Below are positions 1 to 9,004 of a DNA stretch of 64,000 bases, piece by piece. This DNA comes from Candidatus Acetatifactor stercoripullorum (GTDB taxonomy: Bacteria; Bacillota; Clostridia; Lachnospirales; Lachnospiraceae). The DNA lies in the NCBI GenBank assembly GCA_019114005.1, contig DXGH01000030.1, forward strand, positions 1 to 64,000, in the 5' to 3' direction. The notes below the pieces were generated by a model that saw only the letters and a program-made list of their open reading frames with translations, did not search any database and was not told the DNA's origin. A program made the position numbers and the translations under genes. The first letter of the stretch is position 1, and the number at the start of each line of letters is the position of its first letter.

Positions 1-18
1 AGTGTCTCCTTTCGGGAT

Positions 19-336
19 GTGATTTATGGTTTTCAGCAACTCCATTATACCACAAACCGTGAGGAGATTTTTATTTTTAGCAACAAAAGAATCCCGTATT
101 TATGCGGGTTCTGGCGTTTCGCAAACGCCTATATAAATAATGATAAAAAGGATGATGTAATTATCATAACATATTATGTGTCTGGTGCAGGTCCAACTGG
201 TATGGTTCCGCGTCCTGGTGTTACAATATATTTAGCTGGAGAAAATGAATTTTGTCTTGCAGAGGATATGATAGCAGATGCTGAAGAAAATATATCGCAA
301 AAAGATATGAAAAATTTAAAGATGATGCTTTTGTGA
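19..336 (+). pseudogene. Broken ORF of unknown family
   Basis: This is an open frame of about 105 codons that I do not recognise. Its first third runs through two hairpins (88-129) and is probably not coding. The believable part starts near position 140 (residues KKDDVIIITYYVSG) and has no in-frame ATG before about 202. After the five-A run at about 300-304 the frame ends in an unconvincing tail. Adding one base there continues the protein as QKRYEKFKDDAFVMYGHD and on to a stop near 402. I infer a truncated and frameshifted remnant. The ribosome site and start are unclear. Confidence 0.3.
88..129. terminator. Two adjacent stem-loops
   Basis: AGAATCCCG (88-96) pairs with CGGGTTCT (105-112) with one bulged base. 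Directly after it, GGCGTTT (113-119) pairs perfectly with AAACGCC (123-129). There is no clear T tract. They may end a transcript coming from upstream of the window. Confidence 0.35.
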
Positions 337-465
337 TGTATGGGCATGATATTATAATTTATATACAAATACTTTTCTATTAAAGTAAAGTTTGAAAAAA
401 TATGACTGTATCAAATCAAACAGGAATTGAAAGAAGCAGACAAAAGAGAGGGAGAGATTTATTTT

Positions 466-1113
466 ATGAAAAAGAACATTATAATGCTTTTATTTGTGGG
501 TATTTTTTGTATGCAGATCACAGGCTGCGCCATGGCGGCCGATGAATTGATTCACGGAACGGAAACGGTGCTGCAGGGCAGTGACGGATACAGAGAATTT
601 ACAGGGGAAGATGTCCACAGTCCGTTGATTGTATTTCCGGATAAAGAAATAGAAAGCATTTCAGAGGAATTTTACTATGAGTTCAGAGATGAAATATTTT
701 CCCCTGTCTGTCAGATTTATTTGAAAAAGGAATATAATATGGATGAATTTTCAAAGGAAATAGAGAGACTGGCTGCAGAGCAGCTAAGCTATGCGGGACA
801 GACGAACCAGCTGTATTTTGATAAAGATAATTTCTCCAGTGAAGCATATGTGGCTTTGGCGGACTGGTCAGACAGGTACGAGTACGCCATTATAATGGAG
901 GATGCCAGCACTATCCTGTATGTTTATCTTGAAAACATGACAAGGGATGATCTGCATATGGACGAAACCTATTTGCCAGCCTATTTTCAGGATAATAACC
1001 AGTCAGAAAGTACAGAGGAAAGCATGGCGGCAGAGCACAGAAGCTTTTACGCATTTAAAATCGGCAGTCAATATGTGGACTGTATGGATTTGGTAAATAC
1101 GGAATCTGTTTGA
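466..1113 (+). CDS. Putative lipoprotein, unknown function
   Basis: The product is a 215-residue secreted lipoprotein of no family I can name. The N-terminus has a lysine pair, a hydrophobic stretch (IIMLLFVGIFCMQI) and a lipobox ending ITGC at about residue 21, so it should be lipid-anchored outside the membrane. I chose the ATG at 466 because a GAGAGGGAGAG ribosome site lies 10-15 bases upstream. An in-frame TTG at 427 would put 13 charged residues before the signal. The stop may be premature: an overlapping frame (1103-1195) encodes a natural-looking tail (LSDSDDLHWNYIDQTGDIQ) that a one-base shift would join to this gene. Confidence 0.7.
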   Translation: MKKNIIMLLFVGIFCMQITGCAMAADELIHGTETVLQGSDGYREFTGEDVHSPLIVFPDKEIESISEEFYYEFRDEIFSPVCQIYLKKEYNMDEFSKEIERLAAEQLSYAGQTNQLYFDKDNFSSEAYVALADWSDRYEYAIIMEDASTILYVYLENMTRDDLHMDETYLPAYFQDNNQSESTEESMAAEHRSFYAFKIGSQYVDCMDLVNTESV

Positions 1114-1322
1114 ACGGTTATCGGATTCTGACGATCTGCATTGGAATTACATTGATCAGACAGGAGATATACAGATTGGATGGGCTCTTGAGTAGGAAAA
1201 TATATGAAGGATACCTCCACGGTAAACAAATATTATGGTGTATTAGGAGTTTATCAATAGTCCTTGTTTCTTGCCCCCGTGTGGACCTGCGTGGTACAAT
1301 GAACCGAAAGGCGGTTTTAGCT

Positions 1323-3839
1323 ATGAAAGAAAAATCCGGCGCGCCAAAGGAAATACAGATCCGCGGCGCAAGAGTACATAATCTGAAAAATATTGATGTG
1401 AATGTGCCGTTAAATCAAATTGTAGGCATTGCCGGCGTGTCAGGCTCGGGGAAATCCTCCCTGGCCCTGGGCGTGCTGTATGCCGAGGGCTCAAGACGCT
1501 ACCTGGAGGCTTTGTCCACCTACACCAGAAGGCGCATGACCCAGGCTGCAAAGGCGGATGCGGATCAGGTGCTGTACGTTCCGGCGGCGCTGGCCCTACA
1601 CCAGCGGCCCGGGGTTCCCGGTATCCGCAGTACCTTTGGCACGGGAACGGAGCTTTTAAACAATCTCAGGCTGATGTTTTCCAGGCTGTCCAGCCATCGC
1701 TGCCCGAACGGCCATTATGTGGAGCCTACGCTGGCAGTGGCGGCGGAGCAGGAGCTGACCTGCCCGGAGTGCGGCGTGGCCTTTTTTGCCCCGGGGGCGG
1801 AGGAGCTGGCCTTTAACAGCCAGGGAGCCTGCCGTACCTGTGGGGGAACGGGCATTGTGCGCACTGTGGACAGGGATTCCCTTGTGCCGGACGAATCCCT
1901 TACCATTGATGAAGGCGCCGTGGCGCCGTGGAATTCGCTCATGTGGTCGTTGATGACCGACGTCTGCAGGGAGATGGGAGTGCGCACGGACGTGCCCTTC
2001 CGGGATTTGACGGATCAGGAAAAGGATATGGTCTATAACGGGCCTGCGGAAAAGAAGCATATTCTGTATCATTCCAAAAACAGCAATCAGGCCGGAGAGC
2101 TTGATTTTACTTATTACAATGCAGTTTATACCGTGGAAAACGCCCTGGCCAAGGTCAAGGATGAAAAGGGCATGAAGCGGGTGGAAAAGTTTTTGAAGGA
2201 GGATGTGTGCCCGGACTGCGGCGGCACACGCTTATCCCAGGCGGCAAGGGCCCCAAGGCTACGGGGAATCGGACTGGATGAGGCCTGTAAAATGTCCTTA
2301 AGCCAGCTGATAAAGTGGGTGGAGGAAGTGCCTGCTTCCCTTCCGGAAGAAATGCGCCCTATGGCGAAGAGCATTTGCCAGTCCTTTTTTGTGGTGGCCA
2401 GGCGGCTTATGGAGCTTGGCCTTGGCTATCTGACCCTTGACCGGGCTGCCTCCACCTTATCCACCGGAGAACGACAGCGGATGCAGCTGGCTCGGGCAGT
2501 GAGAAACCGCACTACAGGGGTGCTGTATGTGCTGGACGAGCCCTCCATTGGACTGCATCCCTCCAATCTTGTGGGTCTGACCCGGGTCATGCAGGACCTG
2601 GTGTCGGACGGAAACTCGGTGCTTCTGGTAGACCATGATACCCAGGTTTTAAGAGAGGCCGATTGGATCATAGAGCTGGGGCCAGGGGCCGGGGCGGAGG
2701 GAGGAGAGGTGGTGGCTTCGGGCGCCATAGCCGATATTGCGGATAATGAAAAATCCAAAATCGGTCCCTTTCTCTCTGGCGCGGCTCAGGTCCAGGTCAG
2801 ACAGTGCGCAGCGGAGGATGAAATATTTGAACTGGGGAAAATTCATTTGTCCACCGGCGCCATTCACACGGTGCATCCGCTGGAGGTGGAGATTCCGAAG
2901 GGACGGCTCACTGTGGTGACGGGAGTGTCAGGTTCCGGGAAAACCACCCTGATTCTGGAAAGTCTGATTCCCGCGCTGGAGGCGGCCTGTCAGGGGAAAA
3001 AGCTTCCCGAGCATGTGCGTTTGATAGAGGCGGAGGGGATTGAGAGGGTCAAGCTCATTGACGCCGCTCCCATCGGCATAAACGTGCGCTCCACGGTGGC
3101 TACCTATGCCAATGTGCACGACGAGCTGCGGAAAATTTATGCAAAAACCCCGGATGCCAGGAATCTTGGTTTTAAGGCGGGAGATTTTTCCTATAATACG
3201 GGCAGACTGCGCTGTCCGGTGTGCGACGGAACCGGGGTGATCAGCCTGGATGTGCAGTTTCTGCCGGATGTGGAGATTCCCTGTCCGGACTGCCGGGGCT
3301 CCCGGTATGCAAGGGAGGCGGCCCGGATACGGTATCAAAAGAAATCGGGACAGGCGTATTCCCTTCCCGGGCTGATGGCTATGGATATCAACAGGGCTTT
3401 GGAAGCCTGCGGGGATTTAAAAATCGTCCGTCAGCGTCTGCAGGTGTTAAAAAGTCTGGGACTGGGGTATTTGACCTTGGGAGAGGCAACACCCAGTCTA
3501 TCCGGTGGGGAAGCCCAGCGGCTGAAGCTGGCAAGCGAGATGGGAAGAGGACAGTGGGATACGGTGTTTGTATTTGACGAGCCCACCATCGGGCTTCATC
3601 CTTTGGATGTGCAGACGCTGCTTAAGGTATTCCAGACCCTGATAGAAAACGGCGCGACGGTGATTGTAATCGAGCATGATCTGGACGTGATCCGAAATGC
3701 GGACTATATGATTGATATGGGACCGGGAGGCGGAGAAGAGGGAGGGAGAATTGTTGCAGTGGGAACTCCCTCCCGGATCGCCCAAAATCCCGACAGTATA
3801 ACGGGAAGCTATTTGACCCTTCCCAGGAGACGCTCATAA
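1323..3839 (+). CDS. UvrA-like tandem ABC ATPase (class II UvrA)
   Basis: The product is a soluble protein of about 838 residues with two ABC ATPase halves in the UvrA arrangement. Walker A motifs read GVSGSGKSS and GVSGSGKTT, signature motifs LSTGERQRMQLA and LSGGEAQRLKLA, and Walker B motifs VLDEPSIGLHP and VFDEPTIGLHP. Paired CxxC zinc motifs (CPECG, CRTCGGTG, CPVCDGTG, CPDCRGSR) fit the family. UvrA itself is about 940 residues and has a UvrB-binding domain that seems reduced here, so this resembles UvrA2/DrrC-type proteins tied to DNA-damage or drug tolerance. The ATG at 1323 follows AAAGG; an in-frame ATG at 1299 is possible. Its 3' end overlaps the convergent sdpI-like gene by 31 bp. 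The exact role is not readable. Confidence 0.85.
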   Translation: MKEKSGAPKEIQIRGARVHNLKNIDVNVPLNQIVGIAGVSGSGKSSLALGVLYAEGSRRYLEALSTYTRRRMTQAAKADADQVLYVPAALALHQRPGVPGIRSTFGTGTELLNNLRLMFSRLSSHRCPNGHYVEPTLAVAAEQELTCPECGVAFFAPGAEELAFNSQGACRTCGGTGIVRTVDRDSLVPDESLTIDEGAVAPWNSLMWSLMTDVCREMGVRTDVPFRDLTDQEKDMVYNGPAEKKHILYHSKNSNQAGELDFTYYNAVYTVENALAKVKDEKGMKRVEKFLKEDVCPDCGGTRLSQAARAPRLRGIGLDEACKMSLSQLIKWVEEVPASLPEEMRPMAKSICQSFFVVARRLMELGLGYLTLDRAASTLSTGERQRMQLARAVRNRTTGVLYVLDEPSIGLHPSNLVGLTRVMQDLVSDGNSVLLVDHDTQVLREADWIIELGPGAGAEGGEVVASGAIADIADNEKSKIGPFLSGAAQVQVRQCAAEDEIFELGKIHLSTGAIHTVHPLEVEIPKGRLTVVTGVSGSGKTTLILESLIPALEAACQGKKLPEHVRLIEAEGIERVKLIDAAPIGINVRSTVATYANVHDELRKIYAKTPDARNLGFKAGDFSYNTGRLRCPVCDGTGVISLDVQFLPDVEIPCPDCRGSRYAREAARIRYQKKSGQAYSLPGLMAMDINRALEACGDLKIVRQRLQVLKSLGLGYLTLGEATPSLSGGEAQRLKLASEMGRGQWDTVFVFDEPTIGLHPLDVQTLLKVFQTLIENGATVIVIEHDLDVIRNADYMIDMGPGGGEEGGRIVAVGTPSRIAQNPDSITGSYLTLPRRRS

Positions 3840-4864
3840 ATTTCTTTTGTGCTCTCTGCGTCCGGCCCGTTTAAGACTACTGTTTCGCCGTTTACCTTAA
3901 GTACAACGCAGGCATCGCAGTCCACAAAGGAGTACCGGGTGTAATTTCCGTACAGCTCATTGTAAAAGGAGCCCAGTGACATTTTAAAATTGCCAAAACC
4001 ATTGGTTCTTGTGCCGGACACACTGTGGGAGGGGTCTTGATCAAAGTACGTGATTTCCTCGATCTCTTCATAGCTTATGGTGAGATCCTCCCAATTTCCC
4101 GTTTCAATGGTAAAGGAGGTGTCCCCGTATGCGATTTCCATATTTCCCGTAAACAGGACGTAGAAAAGATACAGGGCCACGGCGCACAGGATTCCTATGG
4201 TCAGCGCAGCGCTTTTGGGCTTTGTCCTTCCGTTTTTTTCCACTTTCCCTTCCCTTACCTGTCTTTTGTAATAGACATAGGAGTAAATACAGGGAATCAG
4301 CACGGCTGCCACAATGAGCAGGGGGAAGACAGCGGCAGAAAGGAAAAGGGAAAAAGAGTCGGACAGGCGAATGCTGGCAAAAAAGCCGCAGACCATCATG
4401 AAAAGGCCGCAGATCACCCAGACCTTTCCGCCCAGCCTGTGGGTGGCGTTCCAGTTTTCCTCGTTTTGCAGCGTCCATTTGATACGGATGCCCATGGTGC
4501 TGTTTTGCCGGAATTTGGGAAAATAATTGCCGCATACTACAAACAGAAGGCCGAATCCGAAACACATAAGAGTCATCAGCACATAAGAGGCGTCGGTCTC
4601 TGAAAGAGCCATATAGGTGCAGGCTGTACAAAACAAAGACATCATAGGACAGAGCCAGAAAACAAGCCCCAGGGCCTTTTTGCTTTGATTCCTGTTTTTC
4701 TTATCATGAAATACAAAAAACAAACAAAGCAGATGAGCGGCCAAAAAAGAGCCGGACAATATCAGCGCTTCCCTCCAAAACAGAATGCCTGCAAAGAGAG
4801 GAAGCAGCGTCACCAAGGACGACAGTATCAGTTTTCCTTTATAATTCTTAAGCATCTCCTTCAT
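3809..4864 (-). CDS. sdpI: SdpI-family membrane protein with C-terminal soluble domain
   Basis: The product is a 351-residue membrane protein with about seven hydrophobic segments. The central motif around NYFPKFRQNSTMGIRIKWTL, followed by WNATHRLGGKVW, is characteristic of SdpI, the immunity protein against the SdpC toxin in Bacillus, and its DUF1648 relatives. After the last membrane span (about residue 240) comes a soluble tail of about 110 residues that looks like a PH-type fold (TISYEEIEEITYF), which plain SdpI lacks. The start overlaps the ArsR-type gene by 17 bp, the usual sdpR-sdpI layout in which SdpI can sequester the repressor. No sdpC toxin gene is visible in the window, so a general envelope-stress role is equally possible. 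Confidence 0.8.
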   Translation of the reverse strand: MKEMLKNYKGKLILSSLVTLLPLFAGILFWREALILSGSFLAAHLLCLFFVFHDKKNRNQSKKALGLVFWLCPMMSLFCTACTYMALSETDASYVLMTLMCFGFGLLFVVCGNYFPKFRQNSTMGIRIKWTLQNEENWNATHRLGGKVWVICGLFMMVCGFFASIRLSDSFSLFLSAAVFPLLIVAAVLIPCIYSYVYYKRQVREGKVEKNGRTKPKSAALTIGILCAVALYLFYVLFTGNMEIAYGDTSFTIETGNWEDLTISYEEIEEITYFDQDPSHSVSGTRTNGFGNFKMSLGSFYNELYGNYTRYSFVDCDACVVLKVNGETVVLNGPDAESTKEIYERLLGRVK

Positions 4865-5132
4865 TGTCAGATTCTCCCTTCAGCTGTGTGACCCAGAGCA
4901 TAATTTCCTCCAGCACGGAGGCGTTTAATTCATAATAAATATATTTTCCCTCCCTGGTATCCCGCACCAGATCGGCTTCCTTTAAAACGGACAAATGCCT
5001 GGAAATGGAGGCGGCGGTCACAGGGAAGCAGTCTGCGATTTCCCCGGCGGACATTCTGCCCTTTTTCAGTCTTTCTAAAATATCCCGCCGGATGGGGTCC
5101 GACAGCGCTTTTAAGGTTGTTTGCAGGCTCAA
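4848..5132 (-). CDS. ArsR-family repressor (SdpR-like)
   Basis: The product is a 94-residue winged-helix regulator. It has the ArsR/SdpR core: LSDPIRRDILERLKKG, then MSAGEIADCFPVTAASISRH as the recognition helix, then GKYIYYELN for the wing. No cysteine metal site is evident, which fits SdpR rather than a metal sensor. The start is a TTG at 5130-5132, with AAGGAGA about ten bases upstream. It overlaps the downstream sdpI-like gene by 17 bp, so the two are translationally coupled and probably autoregulated. Confidence 0.85.
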   Translation of the reverse strand: MSLQTTLKALSDPIRRDILERLKKGRMSAGEIADCFPVTAASISRHLSVLKEADLVRDTREGKYIYYELNASVLEEIMLWVTQLKGESDNEGDA

Positions 5133-5163
5133 TGATGGTATTCTCCTTAACCAATCTTCCTTT

Positions 5164-5802
5164 CTAACAGGATGTTTTTAAATTGTTATCCTGCAGCCTT
5201 TTCAGCTGCCTGGTTGATCGTGCGATCATATAAATAGCCATAGTCAGAACAATGGTGCAGACGGCCCCGCCGGAAATACCCAGCATCAAACGGCGAAACA
5301 CAACGTCCTCGCCGCCAAACTGGGCCAGCATGGCGGTTTCCAGCGACAGCATGGAAACCAGCGCGGCGGTCAGGCTGATGACCTTAGCTGCCGAAAGAAG
5401 CGGACTGCCCCGCCTGCGGAATTTCACCACATTGACCGCCGCCACAATGGTAATATAAAAAGCATACATGGCCATGACATAAATCATAAGGCCGGGATAA
5501 GAAAAGCCTCTGTTTTCCGTTACCATACAGACCACAATGCCTGCCAGCGCCTGATTCATTAAAAGCAGAATAATGCCGCAGGCCCGATACCGCTTAAATT
5601 CCGATGTGATGTCCTCTCCCACCGGCCTGCGGTGAACGTATAACACAAGCACTGCCCGCATAACCGACAACAAGGCATAATAAAAGGCAAGGGCAATAAA
5701 CCACAAGGAAGAATACCGGATACCGGAAAACCACGTCTCCCAGCAGACGATTTCCCCATGAGGTATTGCGGAGCCTTTTTACCAGAGGAAGTCCGGCAAT
5801 TC
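5164..5802 (-). pseudogene. 3' fragment of a membrane-protein gene
   Basis: Reading the minus strand from about 5778 down to 5164 gives a continuous polytopic protein segment (GEIVCWETWFSGIRYSSLWF, then four or five hydrophobic helices, ending RQLKRLQDNNLKTSC). It has no convincing start: a TTG at 5706 falls inside a hydrophobic segment, and recognisable protein continues upstream of it in the same frame to the TAA at 5779-5781. That frame is also the frame of the truncated kinase. The simplest reading is that the first part of this gene was lost in the deletion that removed the 3' end of the kinase gene. I know the family only as an uncharacterised multi-span protein near SdpI-type genes. 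Confidence 0.6.
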
Positions 5803-6678
5803 CATTCCCAGACCGTTGCCCTGTGTGGCGTGGGAGGTATCTCCCTGATAAAATTTTTCAAAAATATGTCTGCCGACCTCCGGGGGAATGCCGCAGCCGG
5901 TGTCCGACACCTGTACAACGGCAAAATCTCCTTCGGTCTTTAGGGAAAGGGAGACTCTGCCGTGGGGCTCTGTAAATTTAACGGCATTGGAAAACAGGTT
6001 GTTCCAGACTAAAGACAGCAGCTGTGCGTCTGTGTTTACCAGTACATCCTCTTCCACATCCGTTTCGATCTCCAGTTCTTTTTCCACCCAGGCACTTTCA
6101 AATGCAAGCAGGCATTCGCACAGCTGCTCACCCAGGTCATAGGTTTCTGCCTTGGGGTAAATCTGTTGATTCTCCAGCTTATTCAGCTTAAGAATATTGG
6201 TAATCAGGCTGGCAAGCCGCCTGGAGGCATCGGTGACGGCCTTGGCATATTCCATCCGTTTTTCTTCAGGCAGATCAGGCTGCTGAAGCATCGTGCCGTA
6301 GTTTTGAATCACTGCCAGAGGCGTTTTCAGCTCGTGAGATACATTGGCAATAAAGTCCGTCCGAAGGGTCTCTGTTCCAGAAAGCTCTTTAGCCATCTGA
6401 TTGAAGTAATCGGCGATCACTTCAAACCCGCTCATAGAATACAAGCCGTGAAAGGGAGGGATTCGTATGGAAAAGTCTCCCTTCATCAGCTGTTCTGCGG
6501 CAGTTACAATTTTTTTTACCGGACGGTCTATCATAAATTTACGCCTGATACCGTCTATCACCGTACAGAGCAGGCTCAATAAAATTACATTCAAAAAAGT
6601 GATCTTGGCAGCCTGCTCTATGAGGGTCTGTGTAAACTCCAGTCCTGTGGTTCTTGTCACCATATTGAGAAACTTCAT
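5779..6678 (-). pseudogene. Truncated sensor histidine kinase
   Basis: The remnant has one membrane helix (about 24-42), a HAMP linker (RPVKKIVTAAEQLMKGDF), the phospho-acceptor H box (FIANVSHELKTPLAVIQNYG), an N box (LVWNNLFSNAVKF), a G1 box (VSDTGCGIPPE), an F box (FEKFYQGDTSH) and the beginning of G2 (GNGLGM). It then runs into six or seven unrelated residues and a stop. The rest of the ATP-binding domain, normally 30-40 more residues, is absent. The N-terminus is also short: there is only one membrane helix, and the gene start overlaps a scrap of response-regulator gene. It probably cannot work as a kinase. Confidence 0.75.
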
Positions 6679-6830
6679 CCATCAGCTGAGAACGGGTAAA
6701 GGTCTTTTTGGGATAGGGATTTCCTGATTCAGCTCCCGCACGGTTTTGGCAAATGCAAATCCATCTATGTCCGGCATCATACGGTCTTATTCAATTCCCG
6801 GTCATCCTCCACTACTAATATTTTAAACAC
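6674..6830 (-). pseudogene. OmpR-type response regulator remnant, three pieces
   Basis: On the minus strand three short segments of one response regulator lie end to end in different frames. The first (from GTG at 6830) reads VFKILVVEDDRELNKTV, the receiver-domain start with its acidic pair. The second (6780-6713) reads MMPDIDGFAFAKTVRELNQE followed by IPI, the loop after the phospho-acceptor aspartate. The third (6712-6674) reads PKKTFTRSQLMDE, from the winged-helix output domain. An intact regulator of this family has about 225-235 codons; about 50 remain. The phospho-acceptor, the rest of the receiver and most of the DNA-binding domain are missing. It lies directly upstream of the truncated kinase, as the intact pair would. 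Confidence 0.7.
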
Positions 6831-7060
6831 AAAATTCGCCTCCCGGTGTTTTTCTTATTTATGTATAGCATATAGATGTTAAAGATTTGTTAACAAAAGT
6901 TGAAAACTATATATTTCTTAAAACAGCGGCGAAAAAATCAACCACAAAAATAAATGGGAAAAAAGCACTAGATTTTTAGGGAAATCATCTTGTAATGCGG
7001 CTGAATATTCATTACAATAAAAGAAATGTGGAAATTTGATTGGAAAGGCCGTGAAACAAA
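6831..7060. promoter_or_regulatory. Divergent intergenic region with palindromes
   Basis: This region separates the decayed two-component genes (minus) from the diguanylate cyclase gene (plus). It holds a perfect 12-bp palindrome TTTGTTAACAAA (6886-6897) and an inverted repeat TTGTAATG (6990-6997) / CATTACAA (7010-7017) with a 12-base spacer. The second lies about 45 bp upstream of the cyclase start and could be an operator. No gene is seen. Confidence 0.4.
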
Positions 7061-8968
7061 ATGAGAAGGTGGATACACAGACGTAAAATTATGATTTTTA
7101 CGCTGTTTCTCGCCGTGGTGATTGGATGCCTGTCTATTGCCCTGATGTATCGGATCAATGAAATTTCTGAGGAAAGCTGCTTTGAACAGCTTCATGAAGC
7201 GGCGCAGAATTTATCCCAGGATATCATGCAGCATATTACAAGCGACCAAAATCAGCTGGAGGTAATTGCAGCTATCCTGGCAAATTATCAAGACATAGAG
7301 GGCGAAGAAACCATCCAGATATTAAATGAGTATAAAGCCAGCGATATCTTATCCCGCCTGGAAATCTTACTGCCGGGAGACCGCGTTCTTTTAAACAATG
7401 GTGAGATCGTAGATGCTTCCGGAGTGCTTTCCTTTGAGGAGGAGGCCGCAAAGGGGGCCCACATATCCGACAAGACGGTTGACCTGCTTGATTCCGAAAG
7501 CTATATTCTGCGCAGCTTCGTGCCCATTGAGCGGGACGGAGCTGTGGCAGGGGTGTTATACGGTGTGATAGATCTGCAGACGCTGCCCTATCAGTGGAAG
7601 GCGGAAGAATTCGGCGGAAATGCCTCAGTGTATGTGATCGACGGAAATACCGGAGATTTTATTATGGACACCTGGCATAAAACCCTTGGCAATTTAATTG
7701 ATCTGGGAAGCCGCAGGATGAAGGCCGGCTACACGCCGGAACAGTTTGCAGAGGATATTTTTGCAGGAGAGACAGGTTATGTTGTCTTTGTGTCAAGAAC
7801 CATAGGGGACTATCTATATTTATATTATGAGCCCCTGGAGATAAACGAGTGGAGGCTTGCCATTTCTGTTCCTGAAAGTATTGTCTATGAGGACGCATAT
7901 CATATCCGGCAAGTGTTCTATCTGTTTCTGGCCCTTGAGTTTCTTTTTTTCCTGTTTTATCTGATCTGGATTTTAAAATATGTGAGACAGGAGACCAGGG
8001 AAAAGCAGAAACGGCTGGAGCTGATCAGCAATGTGCATGATGTGGAGCAGCTTTTATTCATTGCTCACCACAAAAGTGAAAATATAGGTCTTGCCCTGGA
8101 GAAGGCTGCGGAGATGACCGCGTCCCAGTGCGCCTTTTTTGAGACGGTATTGGATGAAACACAGTCCCAGCTATACCTATGGGAAAAGGATCCAGACACC
8201 GGGGAGGATTCCTTTCTGGATATCAAGGATCAGAGTGTTTTTCAGGACTATTTCCGGGAAAACCAAAAGGAGCTGGTCGTTTTCAATGAAATAGAGGCTT
8301 ATCAGGCAGGAAAAGAGATTTACAGCATATTCAAGCAGAAAAAGCTTAAAAACCTGGTGGTTATCCCGGTTGAAAATATTAATAAAGCACTGATCGGCGC
8401 CCTGGGGATTATCAATACGGATATGGAATGGGTGGATTATGAACAGCTCAAAAGCGTTACCTTCAGCTTTTCCATGTTCTATCACAATATGCAGTCTTAC
8501 ACCATTGCAAGGAAGATGGGGGAGATCGACGTGCTCACGGGGCTGTTAAACCGCAACCGCTTTGAAAGGGATATCAGCTTTTACCAGCAGCTGCAGGGAA
8601 AGTCTTTAGCCTGCATTTATCTGGACGCCAACGGCCTGCATGAGCTGAATAATGAAAAGGGCCATGCGGCCGGAGATGAAATGCTCAAAAATATTGCTGG
8701 GGAAATCAAAAGGGAATTTGGAGAGGAAACCACCTACCGCATTGGCGGAGACGAATTTTTGATCTTTGTGACGGGGAAAGGTCAGGAGGAAGTCCTGGAG
8801 ATGGCGGCGAGGGTGCAGCAGGCGGCAGGGGAGAAGGGCTACGATGTGTCTGTGGGGGTACAATGGACGGAAAAGGTGGCTTCCGTCAGCCGGCTGATGA
8901 AGGAAGCAGAGCGGCAGATGTACGCGGACAAGGAGAGATATTACAGGGAAAGAGGAAAACGGCGCTGA
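7061..8968 (+). CDS. Membrane diguanylate cyclase (sensor-GAF-GGDEF)
   Basis: The product is a 635-residue protein predicted to make the second messenger c-di-GMP from two GTP. It has a membrane helix at about 10-30, an external sensor region of about 250 residues resembling a Cache fold, a second helix at about 285-308, a GAF-like domain at about 330-475 and a GGDEF domain at about 485-630. The active-site motif GGDEF is intact at residues 562-566. The RxxD inhibitory site that would precede it is replaced by FGEE, so product inhibition is probably absent. The ATG at 7061 follows GGAAAGG. The gene stands alone and ends in a good terminator, so the sensed signal cannot be inferred from neighbours. 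Confidence 0.9.
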   Translation: MRRWIHRRKIMIFTLFLAVVIGCLSIALMYRINEISEESCFEQLHEAAQNLSQDIMQHITSDQNQLEVIAAILANYQDIEGEETIQILNEYKASDILSRLEILLPGDRVLLNNGEIVDASGVLSFEEEAAKGAHISDKTVDLLDSESYILRSFVPIERDGAVAGVLYGVIDLQTLPYQWKAEEFGGNASVYVIDGNTGDFIMDTWHKTLGNLIDLGSRRMKAGYTPEQFAEDIFAGETGYVVFVSRTIGDYLYLYYEPLEINEWRLAISVPESIVYEDAYHIRQVFYLFLALEFLFFLFYLIWILKYVRQETREKQKRLELISNVHDVEQLLFIAHHKSENIGLALEKAAEMTASQCAFFETVLDETQSQLYLWEKDPDTGEDSFLDIKDQSVFQDYFRENQKELVVFNEIEAYQAGKEIYSIFKQKKLKNLVVIPVENINKALIGALGIINTDMEWVDYEQLKSVTFSFSMFYHNMQSYTIARKMGEIDVLTGLLNRNRFERDISFYQQLQGKSLACIYLDANGLHELNNEKGHAAGDEMLKNIAGEIKREFGEETTYRIGGDEFLIFVTGKGQEEVLEMAARVQQAAGEKGYDVSVGVQWTEKVASVSRLMKEAERQMYADKERYYRERGKRR

Positions 8969-9004
8969 TAAGCCGCAGTCCATAAAGCGTCCTCTGCATA
9001 CAGA

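Noticed and set aside
1110-1322. In-frame extension of the UvrA-like gene by 71 codons
   Set aside because: The extra residues have no family match, no ribosome site precedes 1110, and a different frame over 1103-1195 looks like coding sequence.
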